From a virus, in IMG/VR virus record IMGVR_UViG_3300044695_003432, positions 21,133-85,132 of that record: a DNA stretch of 64,000 bases; one strand, 5' to 3'. The stretch's first letter is position 1. Each line of letters opens with the position of its first letter. A program made the translations under genes and the position numbers. The notes beneath the pieces are model-generated. The model saw only the letters and a list, made by a program, of their open reading frames with translations, was not told the DNA's origin and ran no database searches. Positions 24,961 to 31,128 of the stretch are shown in pieces.

Positions 24961-25024
24961 CCTTTCAAAGGCTCCGGCGGTATTGCCGGAGGAATCGACC
25001 CGCAAGCGGTTAGGCTAGCTGGTC
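24961..25024 (-). promoter_or_regulatory. two-hairpin intergenic element, copy 3
   Basis: Minus strand: hairpin 1 at 24997-25024, arms GACCAGCTAGC / GCTTGCGGGTC, loop CTAACC, T-T mismatch four pairs from the loop. The outer C-G pair replaces the T-G pair of copy 5, a stem-preserving change. Hairpin 2 at 24972-24991 CTCCGGC / GCCGGAG. Box CCTTTGAAAGG at 24961-24971. Confidence 0.8.
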
Positions 25025-25032
25025 GGATGCTT

Positions 25033-25167
25033 CTACTCCGCGTCTCTGCTGCCAGGCTCCTCGGGGAAGAGGGCATCGGCGGCGGATTGGAGGAAGAGGG
25101 GTAGGAGGGTGCAGAGGAGGAGGGAGAGGAGGACCAGGGAGAAGAGGAGGAGGGAGGCATAGAACAT
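25033..25167 (-). CDS. 44-residue hydrophobic membrane peptide (unit A)
   Basis: A short frame from ATG at 25167 to TAG at 25033, with GAAAGGG seven bases ahead. The product starts MFYASLLLFSLVLLSLLLC, continues with more Leu and Pro, then an acidic tail (FPEEPGSRDAE). The first 25 residues make one strong membrane helix. It lies between a two-hairpin element and another copy, in line with the other early genes. A role in membrane disturbance, superinfection exclusion or toxicity is possible; nothing further can be said. Confidence 0.55.
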   Translation of the reverse strand: MFYASLLLFSLVLLSLLLCTLLPLFLQSAADALFPEEPGSRDAE

Positions 25168-25170
25168 CGG

Positions 25171-25237
25171 TTTCCCTTTCATCTACCGATGGCCTATTCC
25201 ATCGGTGAATCCGCCGATGAGACTTTCATCTAATCGG
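25171..25237 (-). promoter_or_regulatory. two-hairpin intergenic element, copy 4 (variant)
   Basis: Minus strand: hairpin 1 at 25214-25237, arms CCGATTAGA / TCTCATCGG, loop TGAAAG, mismatch four pairs from the loop. Hairpin 2 at 25185-25206, ACCGATGG / CCATCGGT, loop AATAGG. The ribosome site TGAAAGGGAAA (25171-25181) lacks the CCTTT half, but its exact complement lies 109 bases upstream at 25291-25301. Confidence 0.65.
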
Positions 25238-25254
25238 AAGGAAGGGGAGAGGAG

Positions 25255-25289
25255 AAAACCACCCAGGGCGGTTACCCGCGTCTGGGTGG
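25255..25289 (-). terminator. Rho-independent terminator within the early operon
   Basis: Minus strand: outer stem CCACCCA / TGGGTGG and inner stem GCGG / CCGC closing on a GTAA tetraloop, followed by TTTTCTCC. It follows the 25302-25541 gene by 12 bases and would lower expression of the early genes beyond it. Confidence 0.7.
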
Positions 25290-25301
25290 CTGAAAGGGAA
25301 A

Positions 25302-25541
25302 CTAGTGGAGCTGTTCGGCGGAGTAGTGTACGCCGATCATCGAAGCGGATACGACGAGATCAAAGGCAAATGTACAGATGAGAGGGTCGGGACAGTCGAG
25401 ACGGAACCGGATTTCTTCTATGGCCTTTGCCTTTGAAGGGGCCCTGATACCATCGAACACCAGGGATACTTGCGGATCGCTCGGTCGGGGCTTGTCCTTT
25501 GGACCAGCGAAGTATGCGACGCGGACGGAATAGCTTTTCAT
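25302..25541 (-). CDS. small unrecognised early protein (unit A)
   Basis: 79 residues from MKSYSVRVAYFAGPKDKPR. An alternating beta start, then a helical stretch (APSKAKAIEEIRFRLDCPD). No motif. Preceded by a full two-hairpin element and followed by a terminator. Confidence 0.55.
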   Translation of the reverse strand: MKSYSVRVAYFAGPKDKPRPSDPQVSLVFDGIRAPSKAKAIEEIRFRLDCPDPLICTFAFDLVVSASMIGVHYSAEQLH

Positions 25542-25548
25542 CGGGTGC

Positions 25549-25612
25549 CCTTTCAAAGGCTCCGGCACAATCGCCGGAGGAATCGACCCGCAAGCGGTTA
25601 CGCTAGCGGATC
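25549..25612 (-). promoter_or_regulatory. two-hairpin intergenic element, copy 5
   Basis: Minus strand: hairpin 1 at 25585-25612, arms GATCCGCTAGC / GCTTGCGGGTC, loop GTAACC, T-T mismatch four pairs from the loop. Hairpin 2 at 25560-25579, CTCCGGC / GCCGGAG, loop GATTGT. Box CCTTTGAAAGG at 25549-25559. Confidence 0.8.
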
Positions 25613-25624
25613 GGGTTGATTGGT

Positions 25625-26200
25625 CTAGAACTCTTCACCCTCTTCGGTGTACCGTTCTTCGTCTTGGTCGAGATACTCCAGGATGCCTGCCTCGGAGATT
25701 CGGTACTCCAAGTCATCCTCACAGATTCGCATGATCCGATCGGCTGCCCAATCGAATCCTCGGGAAAGGGTTTCACCGGATCGGATGGCGTCTAGGACAG
25801 CTTCGATAACGTCATCATCGAAGCAGACGCCAGACAGGCCACAGATACCGGGAAACTTTCCATCCTTCAACTGGTCTGGAGTGTAACCCTTGGGACGGAG
25901 GCATTCCCAGAACCATTCTTCGACCTTCTCTCCGGTATCGGAGAGGGTATCAATCTCATCATCCCCCAAGAAGGATTGGCGGAGGCTACACCGATTCCCG
26001 CGATTGTACGGGCCGATGCTCCAATCGCTCAGGGTAACGCACAAGGCATCGGCGAGCTTCTTCAGAGAATCAATACACTCGGAGAGGGTGAAGTTATCGT
26101 CATCCCCGCCAATGTCCTCGGCGATATCGGCGATAACCCGATCCTGAGACTTTTCTGACAGCTCAGAGAATGAATACAGCTCGGTCTCTTGCGTTCTCAT
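25625..26200 (-). CDS. acidic early protein, FSELSEK family-like (unit A)
   Basis: 191 residues from MRTQETELYSFSELSEKSQ. The YSFSELSEKSQDR start is like that of a common, uncharacterised phage protein family beginning with a phrase of the kind YxFxELSxKAKEKA. The protein is very acidic throughout, ending DQDEERYTEEGEEF, and has several Cys. Host-enzyme inhibition or DNA mimicry is a plausible guess only. ATG chosen because GAAAGGG precedes it; full hairpin element ahead. Confidence 0.6.
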   Translation of the reverse strand: MRTQETELYSFSELSEKSQDRVIADIAEDIGGDDDNFTLSECIDSLKKLADALCVTLSDWSIGPYNRGNRCSLRQSFLGDDEIDTLSDTGEKVEEWFWECLRPKGYTPDQLKDGKFPGICGLSGVCFDDDVIEAVLDAIRSGETLSRGFDWAADRIMRICEDDLEYRISEAGILEYLDQDEERYTEEGEEF

Positions 26201-26207
26201 CTTTGAC

Positions 26208-26271
26208 CCTTTCAAAGGTTTCCTAGCGACATGCTAGGGAATCGATCCGGTAGCCTTTCAGCTACGGGATC
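26208..26271 (-). promoter_or_regulatory. two-hairpin intergenic element, copy 6
   Basis: Minus strand: hairpin 1 at 26244-26271, arms GATCCCGTAGC / GCTACCGGATC, loop TGAAAG, single C-C mismatch at the sixth pair. Hairpin 2 at 26222-26238, CCTAGC / GCTAGG, loop ATGTC; both arms differ from copies 2, 3 and 5 but still pair. Box CCTTTGAAAGG at 26208-26218. Confidence 0.8.
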
Positions 26272-26278
26272 GGGTGAA

Positions 26279-26479
26279 TCATTCGTAATCGTGCCAGTCT
26301 CGGACTTCCCCACGCGTCTGAAGTCTCCAGTTCATATCGGGCTCGGCATCGCGGTATGCCTGCAAAGTTTTCAGTAGATACGGAAGTCTATGGGGCAGAT
26401 CGGACTCGTGGACTGTCCAGCGAGAATCGACGGTGAACCAACCAGGGCCGGACGACACTAAACGGAAGTTATTCGGCAT
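26279..26479 (-). CDS. small unrecognised early protein (unit A)
   Basis: 66 residues from MPNNFRLVSSGPGWFTVDS, ending GEVRDWHDYE. Compact, Trp-rich, no motif. Start fixed by GAAAGGG ahead of this ATG and the preceding hairpin element. Confidence 0.55.
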   Translation of the reverse strand: MPNNFRLVSSGPGWFTVDSRWTVHESDLPHRLPYLLKTLQAYRDAEPDMNWRLQTRGEVRDWHDYE

Positions 26480-26486
26480 TGTGTTC

Positions 26487-26548
26487 CCTTTCAAAGGTCC
26501 GGCGGTATTGCCGGAGAATCGATCCAGCATCCTTTCGGATGCCGGATC
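26487..26548 (-). promoter_or_regulatory. two-hairpin intergenic element, copy 7 (best stem)
   Basis: Minus strand: hairpin 1 at 26521-26548 has arms GATCCGGCATCC / GGATGCTGGATC closing on a GAAA tetraloop, twelve pairs with one G-T. Hairpin 2 at 26498-26515, TCCGGC / GCCGGA, loop AATACC. Box CCTTTGAAAGG at 26487-26497. Confidence 0.85.
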
Positions 26549-26555
26549 GGATGGA

Positions 26556-26813
26556 TCATTCGTCGTCCTCTTCAAGCAGATACACAATCCCACAATGTTT
26601 GCATGTCGGCAGGGGATGCCCGATCGGAGGCACGATCCTAGGGGCGGGTTCATGTCGGCAGTTGTCGATATCGTACAGTTGATCCTTCAGCTCTTGGGCA
26701 TTGTTCTCGATCTCTTCGATCTCTTCCTGAGAGAATCGATATCTCAGGGATGCCCGATCCGAGAGGATGGATTCGATCTCTTCGATGCGTTCGGCGAGCT
26801 GTTCGCGTGTCAT
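26556..26813 (-). CDS. first gene of the early operon; coiled coil plus Cys pair (unit A)
   Basis: 85 residues from MTREQLAERIEEIESILSD. Residues 1-50 are an acidic coiled coil; the C terminus holds TCKHCGIVYLLEEDDE, a single CxxC pair that could bind zinc as a dimer or with the nearby His. It is the first gene after the early promoter and is likely expressed at once on infection. Confidence 0.6.
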   Translation of the reverse strand: MTREQLAERIEEIESILSDRASLRYRFSQEEIEEIENNAQELKDQLYDIDNCRHEPAPRIVPPIGHPLPTCKHCGIVYLLEEDDE

Positions 26814-26820
26814 GTGTTTC

Positions 26821-26923
26821 CCTTTCAAAGGAATGAGTGAAAACCCCGCACGCGGTTTCCCGCATGCAGGGCGTTTAGGTTTCGGTTTCACTTGTCAGAG
26901 AAGGGGATTCGGGCCGTTGCCCG
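26821..26923 (-). promoter_or_regulatory. early mRNA leader with GAAA hairpin
   Basis: Minus strand: a 12-pair stem at 26844-26871 (CCCTGCATGCGG / CCGCGTGCGGGG, two G-T pairs) closes on a GAAA loop and is followed by TTTTC. A smaller stem, CGGGC / GCCCG, lies at 26910-26923. Box CCTTTGAAAGG at 26821-26831. TTCACTCAT occurs at both sides, 26833-26841 and 26930-26938. It is the leader form of the intergenic element. Confidence 0.7.
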
Positions 26924-26937
26924 TCTCCGATGAGTGA

Positions 26938-26966
26938 AGTATCGGCTATACGAGAAGGAAAGACAA
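26938..26966 (-). promoter_or_regulatory. putative sigma70-type early promoter
   Basis: Minus strand: TTGTCT, 17 bases, GATACT. This matches four of six bases in each box with ideal spacing, in a local AT-rich stretch, and would start RNA about 110 bases before the first early gene. It fits a host-polymerase early promoter. No experimental support. Confidence 0.5.
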
Positions 26967-27072
26967 TCGGCTTGTTTGCGGATTCGGAAAGATTGTGTCT
27001 AAGGGGCTGAAAAACAGGGGCTTGCGTTTAGATGGTTTTCTGGTAGGATCGGGAGAGATTGGAGCGATACCG

Positions 27073-27207
27073 ATGGAATGGATGATTGAATGGGTGTTTG
27101 GGTATGGGCCGATTGTGTTTGCTGGGGTCGTGGTCGGCTGGTGGCTGAGAGACAGGGAAGAGAGACGAAAAGCCCCAGTCACGAAAACTGGGGCAAGGGT
27201 TGAATGA
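27073..27207 (+). CDS. possible 44-residue membrane protein on the plus strand
   Basis: ATG at 27073 to TGA at 27207. Product starts MEWMIEWVFGYGPIVFAGVV, with one membrane helix followed by a basic tail (WWLRDREERRKAP). GGAG lies nine bases ahead. It would be the only plus-strand gene in the window, divergent from the early promoter. Against it, a minus-strand terminator hairpin lies in its 3' end, which constrains that sequence anyway. Confidence 0.35.
   Translation: MEWMIEWVFGYGPIVFAGVVVGWWLRDREERRKAPVTKTGARVE
27168..27194 (-). terminator. Rho-independent terminator at the unit junction
   Basis: Minus strand: perfect 8-bp stem GCCCCAGT / ACTGGGGC with loop TTTCGTG, then TTTTC. It would stop late transcription coming from the terminase side of unit B before it enters the early region of unit A. 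Confidence 0.75.
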
Positions 27208-27473
27208 TCGTTCAAGGAACAGAGGCACGATGCTCGATCGCTCCAGCGGATTGAAAGTCTGCAACGGGTGGCGTGATTCGCTGCACTATCGGCAGGGCTT
27301 GTGTCCGCACACGTGCCGATGCTCGCGGATGCGGTCGCTCGGGCGGGCTCGGGCAGGCTCGCGGCCCCACCCCCACGGGGGGAATCCGCCTGGCCCGCTA
27401 AACGATACCCTCTGAAAAGTTTCTGCTAGAAAAGCGGACCTAGGGATTTCTCCCCAGATCGCCTATAACGCCA
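27208..27473. other. gene-poor junction region
   Basis: No supportable gene on either strand. It contains an imperfect cruciform at 27290-27321 (CGGCA / TGCCG with an inner TGTG-TCCG-CACA) and a short CCCCC / GGGGG stem near 27370. If each unit is a phage genome, a genome end or terminal repeat could lie here, but no repeat elsewhere in the window confirms it. Confidence 0.4.
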
Positions 27474-27710
27474 TTAGACCGCATTAGAGCCATTCCTAGA
27501 CCGGGTGGACCCTTGGGTATCCCCAACCCCTAGAACGCCTCCTGAGCCATCTAATGCCCTCCCAGACCCATCCACACACGAGTTCATCTCCCCAACGGTT
27601 CCTATCCTTCTCAGAGCCTCTCTCGCAACCGTTTGAACCCCCTCGCATCCCATCCTAGCCACCCTCTGGAGGGCATCCTCGGCTATGAGCAGGCGGGATC
27701 GGTCATCCAT
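27474..27710 (-). CDS. small unrecognised protein after the terminase operon (unit B)
   Basis: 78 residues, MDDRSRLLIAEDALQRVAR onward. The first half is a plausible helical protein; the second half is Gly/Ser-rich and low complexity. The ATG overlaps the preceding stop (TGATG). Last gene of unit B before the junction terminator. Confidence 0.4.
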   Translation of the reverse strand: MDDRSRLLIAEDALQRVARMGCEGVQTVAREALRRIGTVGEMNSCVDGSGRALDGSGGVLGVGDTQGSTRSRNGSNAV

Positions 27711-27970
27711 CACTTCCTCCCTCTGCGTCTCGTCTGCGTCTTTCCTGCGTCCACCTCTGCGTCCACCTCTGCGTCCACCTCTGCGTCCACCTCTGCGTCC
27801 CCCTTCACAACCCCGTCCACCCCTCCCTCTCCATCTCCTCCTCCATCTCCGCCAACATCTCGTCCAGGTTCATCACCTCCACCCTTCACCTCCTCCCCCT
27901 TGGGGGGTTCAGCCTGAGCGACGTACATCTGCTTGATCGAGTCCCAATAGTTGATTAGCGAGTGATCCAT
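27710..27970 (-). CDS. small acidic protein with VDAE repeats (unit B)
   Basis: 86 residues from MDHSLINYWDSIKQMYVAQ. The first 22 residues look natural; then a Gly/Asp/Glu stretch, a run of DAEV repeats encoded by a 12-bp tandem repeat, and a basic end (RRRGRK). The start overlaps the stop of the large terminase gene. Function unknown. Confidence 0.45.
   Translation of the reverse strand: MDHSLINYWDSIKQMYVAQAEPPKGEEVKGGGDEPGRDVGGDGGGDGEGGVDGVVKGDAEVDAEVDAEVDAEVDAGKTQTRRRGRK
27745..27800 (-). repeat. 12-bp tandem repeat, four and a half units
   Basis: Plus-strand unit CTGCGTCCACCT at 27745, 27757, 27769 and 27781, then a partial unit. In frame with the gene above, it encodes repeated Asp-Ala-Glu-Val. 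Confidence 0.9.
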
Positions 27971-29646
27971 GAGTGGTGCTTTCTGGGCTCCTTGGCCCCT
28001 ACCTGAAACTTGAGGAACTTGTCCATCTCCATCTTCCACACCCGATCCTTTGCTCGGGCGTTCTCCTCCTCGGTCTTCTGACTCATCACCTCGGTCCAGG
28101 ATTGAACCGCGATGGCGACGGCTTCAAGCCGGTCATCGTGAGCCAGACACCCTGCCATCTTGCGGATGTGGGTGAGCTGGTAGAAGAGCTGGTAGGTCTT
28201 AGCGACCTCTGAGGGGTAGCTGGCGGTGGACTTGTAATCCCGCTCGATGAGAGCGGCGTTGACGATCATCTTGTGAGACTCGATGATCGGACCAAGGGTG
28301 TCGATCATGCGGGCCTCTTTGTTGCCCTTGGACCAGGGAGCATCCTCTACGGAGCAGAGTTGATTCCCTCTGACTGCCGCTTGGAGCATCTTGGTGAACA
28401 TGCCTCCGCCGTAGTTAGGCTCGCAGAAGATCCGGTTCACCTTGTACCGCTTGGCGATGGAGGCAAGGCGGGTGAGGGTGGTGTCTGAGAAACCCTCAAG
28501 GAACCCCCCAGCATCGAGGAGGAACATCTGCCCATGCAGATACCCCACAACCCCGTATGCGGTCTCGTCCTTACCCCGGCCTGACGGATCTACTCCCATG
28601 TGAATCCCCACGAAGGGGAGCCTGAGAGCGTCCTTGAGAGCCACACCGCGGTACGGCCTGTCTCCCCTGAACCCCACCAGATTGACGTTCTTGATCTCCT
28701 GGTCTGGGTCGTTGTTCCAGGCCACCCGTTCCGGGATGTCCCCGGTGTCGAAGTCGTAGAAGCAGAGGTCTCTGTACCGGAAGGGGTACATCTCTGCATC
28801 CTGCATCTTCGGGTTCAGCATGAACTGAAGACCGAAGGTGGCACGGCCAATCGAGGACTCGATCTCCTGGAGCTTGGTCTCGGGGAAGCGGGTGGGCTCT
28901 GTAGGCTTGCCCTCTAGGGTGGGGTCTTTCTCCAAGTCCTTGAGCAGGTCTTCAGAGATGTCCCCATCCACCGCTTCGATGTCAGCCTTGCTGGGATACC
29001 GAGCGGTCCAGACGGTCTTCTTGTACCCTCGCTTCTCCAGCTCGGCGTACAGGGTCTCCTCGGTCTGGGGAGTACCGAGGTAGCAGATCCTCCCCGTCTC
29101 CGGCTTGGCGATCATCTCGAACTCTTTGACCTTCTCTGCGATCTTCTCTCGCATGAGGACGGTCTCTGAGTTCTCCGGGGTCTCGATGTCGTCGGGGATG
29201 ATGAGATCGGCACGGAAGCCGGTAATCATGCCCGTGATCGGACGGGAGTACACAGAGGGGAACTGGCCTGACTTCACACAACCGACATCGAAGGCAATGG
29301 CGGAGTCTCGCTGACCGGGGTTCGGTCGGAGAGGCTCCAGCACATCCATCCCCTGAATCAACATCCGGGAAAACTTGGAGAACTCATCCGCTCGGCGGGC
29401 ACCGCCTGAGCAGACGAGGATGTTCCACGAAGGGTTCCAGTACAGGAACCAAGGCACCGCACAGCCGGTGATGATCGACTTACCAATCCCGCGGGGGGCC
29501 TCGATGATCTGACGCTCGGGACCGTGTTGGATCTTGTGAGCGATCGAGTACTGGAGGGGGGTGGGGGAAGGGAGACCGAGATGCTTGAAGGCGAGGTAGA
29601 GGAAGTTCCGAAAGTCCCGCAGGGCGGGGTCGGGGGTGTAGTTCAT
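27955..29646 (-). CDS. large terminase subunit, gp19-like DNA maturase B (unit B)
   Basis: 563 residues, T7 gp19 being 586. The Walker A-like P-loop is EAPRGIGKS (residues 49-57) and the nuclease-side pattern GVDPSGRGKDETAYG follows in the C-terminal half. The protein pumps concatemeric DNA through the portal and cuts it. It follows the glycosidase-like gene with an ATGA overlap. The C terminus ends HHSWITR. Confidence 0.9.
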   Translation of the reverse strand: MNYTPDPALRDFRNFLYLAFKHLGLPSPTPLQYSIAHKIQHGPERQIIEAPRGIGKSIITGCAVPWFLYWNPSWNILVCSGGARRADEFSKFSRMLIQGMDVLEPLRPNPGQRDSAIAFDVGCVKSGQFPSVYSRPITGMITGFRADLIIPDDIETPENSETVLMREKIAEKVKEFEMIAKPETGRICYLGTPQTEETLYAELEKRGYKKTVWTARYPSKADIEAVDGDISEDLLKDLEKDPTLEGKPTEPTRFPETKLQEIESSIGRATFGLQFMLNPKMQDAEMYPFRYRDLCFYDFDTGDIPERVAWNNDPDQEIKNVNLVGFRGDRPYRGVALKDALRLPFVGIHMGVDPSGRGKDETAYGVVGYLHGQMFLLDAGGFLEGFSDTTLTRLASIAKRYKVNRIFCEPNYGGGMFTKMLQAAVRGNQLCSVEDAPWSKGNKEARMIDTLGPIIESHKMIVNAALIERDYKSTASYPSEVAKTYQLFYQLTHIRKMAGCLAHDDRLEAVAIAVQSWTEVMSQKTEEENARAKDRVWKMEMDKFLKFQVGAKEPRKHHSWITR

Positions 29647-30596
29647 GGTTTCTTCAGAAGCAGACCGTCTCCGTAGCCTTCGGATTCACCCGCACGGATG
29701 CAGTTGAAGGACCCGGTGGCTTTGGCTTTGGCGTCTCGGAGTTTCCTCCACCAGGCCCAGGTGAAGTTGAATGGGGTGTTCAGGGTGAATCCGGGGACAC
29801 CGTTGGCGACTCTCTCAGAGAGATACCCGAAGTCCCACGCCACCACTCGCTCACCCGTCTCCGCTGCGGCATCGACCATGAAGGACCACTGACGGTCATC
29901 CACAAGCCGATACTTCCAGTTGTCGTTGGTTGGGTGGTACTGAGGGCTGAGCAGGATGTACCGCTTGGCGTTGGGGTTCAACCGGCGGGACTCGTTCACC
30001 GGCCCGAGCATCCTGGTCTTCCATTGCTCGTTGGTGTGGGAGTCTGAGTAGTGGTTGTAGAACGGGTAGCACTGGATGTAGTGCGAGTCGAGGTACTGCC
30101 CCAGCCGTGCGTAGGTGTAGTCGTTCGCGGTGCGGTACTGGATCATCTCGGCCCCGCTGGCCTGGATCGGGAGCCAGTAGGGGTTGTAGAAGCAGTCGTA
30201 CATCCCCAGCTCACACGATGTCGGAGCGTTGGCTCGGAACACGTCGATGAGGGTCTTGATGTACGCACAGTCCTCGTCGATGTTGGCGTTCGAGGCGTTC
30301 TGCCCGTAGCCGTTGACGGAGGTGGGCATGGAGGACTGCTGGACGATGCGGACATTCCCGCCTCGGTTGATCTCCTCTACGTCAAGGCAGACCTTGGTGC
30401 CGGGGGGAATGGCTCGGCAGTAGGAGGCCCAGTGAGCAGCGTCATAGACACCCGTGCTGTAGTCTCCGTCCGGGGAGTTGACGGACGGCTGATACCACTG
30501 GCGGATCAGCACCACCACCGGATCGACTCCCTGCCTTACACAGTCGGGGAAGGTGGGCCGACCATCGGCGTAGCCGAAGATGTTGCAGTAGATCAT
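29643..30596 (-). CDS. glycosidase-like protein in the lysis/packaging cassette (unit B)
   Basis: 317 residues. The layout is that of a TIM-barrel hydrolase: short beta strands with acidic ends (VCLDVEEINRGG, CELGMYDCFYNPY, RYILLSPQYHP, VVAWDFGYLSE) and many Trp and Tyr. No signal peptide. Between small and large terminase T7-like phages carry spanins, and endolysin genes are often nearby, so a cell-wall or capsule glycosidase is the best guess. No motif fixes the family. Confidence 0.5.
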   Translation of the reverse strand: MIYCNIFGYADGRPTFPDCVRQGVDPVVVLIRQWYQPSVNSPDGDYSTGVYDAAHWASYCRAIPPGTKVCLDVEEINRGGNVRIVQQSSMPTSVNGYGQNASNANIDEDCAYIKTLIDVFRANAPTSCELGMYDCFYNPYWLPIQASGAEMIQYRTANDYTYARLGQYLDSHYIQCYPFYNHYSDSHTNEQWKTRMLGPVNESRRLNPNAKRYILLSPQYHPTNDNWKYRLVDDRQWSFMVDAAAETGERVVAWDFGYLSERVANGVPGFTLNTPFNFTWAWWRKLRDAKAKATGSFNCIRAGESEGYGDGLLLKKP

Positions 30597-30805
30597 GCGG
30601 TCTTCTGATTCTCTTGGAAGGGGAGGTTCTCGGCGAGCTTCAGGATGGGGGAGTTCTTCTGACCGGCTTGGATGCCGTGGTCATGCAGGAGCTTCCGCAT
30701 CCGCTCTTTGTCCTGCGGGGATGCCTCACCGCTCTCCAGGAGCTTGAGGTCTGACTCGATCAGAGTGGTCATCATCTGAGCGAGCATGTCTTTATCACTG
30801 GGCAT
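30593..30805 (-). CDS. small terminase subunit, gp18-like DNA maturase A (unit B)
   Basis: 70 residues from MPSDKDMLAQMMTTLIESD; a GTG at 30814 is an alternative start. The segment ESGEASPQDKERMRKLLHDHGI is the recognisable part of this family (an ASAAELxxxRxFLKDNxI-type pattern). Small terminase binds the DNA ends for packaging. It overlaps the holin-like gene and the next gene by a few bases. Shorter than T7 gp18 (89). Confidence 0.65.
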   Translation of the reverse strand: MPSDKDMLAQMMTTLIESDLKLLESGEASPQDKERMRKLLHDHGIQAGQKNSPILKLAENLPFQENQKTA

Positions 30806-31073
30806 GGCCTGCACTCACAAGGGAGAGGATCTTGAGGATCGTCGCTGAGTTGAGGATGAAGGTGAGGACGGCGAGACCCCCGAGGCCCATGTAGAGGTGC
30901 TTCTTCAGGTGGTCGATCTCGCCCCTCTGCTCTCGGGCTTGGGTCTGGATTGAATCAAGGAGTTTGCCATTCATGGTTTCGCGTTCCTCGGCACGCTCGA
31001 TGAACTGGTCGAGCTTGCCGGTCAGGAGTCCGATCTTTTCGCAAAGCTCGGCCACTACGGATTGGTCGGGCAT
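30795..31073 (-). CDS. holin-like protein: coiled coil plus C-terminal membrane helix (unit B)
   Basis: 92 residues from MPDQSVVAELCEKIG. Residues 10-60 form a charged coiled coil, then one membrane helix (GLGGLAVLTFILNSATIL) near the C terminus. It holds the T7 gp17.5 (holin) slot, just before the small terminase. The same design occurs in unit A at 10392-10649. Confidence 0.6.
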   Translation of the reverse strand: MPDQSVVAELCEKIGLLTGKLDQFIERAEERETMNGKLLDSIQTQAREQRGEIDHLKKHLYMGLGGLAVLTFILNSATILKILSLVSAGHAQ

Positions 31074-31098
31074 GGGGGTTTCCAATGGGGTGAAGAGA

Positions 31099-31122
31099 CA
31101 CCCCCGCGGTTAGGCGGGGGTG
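31099..31122 (-). terminator. hairpin after the gp16-like gene
   Basis: Minus strand: 9-bp stem CACCCCCGC / GCGGGGGTG with loop CTAACC, then TCTCTTC. The weak T tract makes it a poor terminator; it may instead be an RNA-processing stem. Its loop is identical to that of two-hairpin element copy 3. Confidence 0.5.
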
Positions 31123-31128
31123 GCTTGA

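Noticed and set aside
24624-25160. Extended start at 25160 for the 109-residue early protein
   Set aside because: The extension runs in another frame of the 44-residue peptide gene and through the hairpin element; the ribosome site supports the inner ATG at 24953.
27208-27473. Terminal repeat of one of the phages
   Set aside because: The region has hairpins but no copy elsewhere in the window, so a direct terminal repeat cannot be shown.
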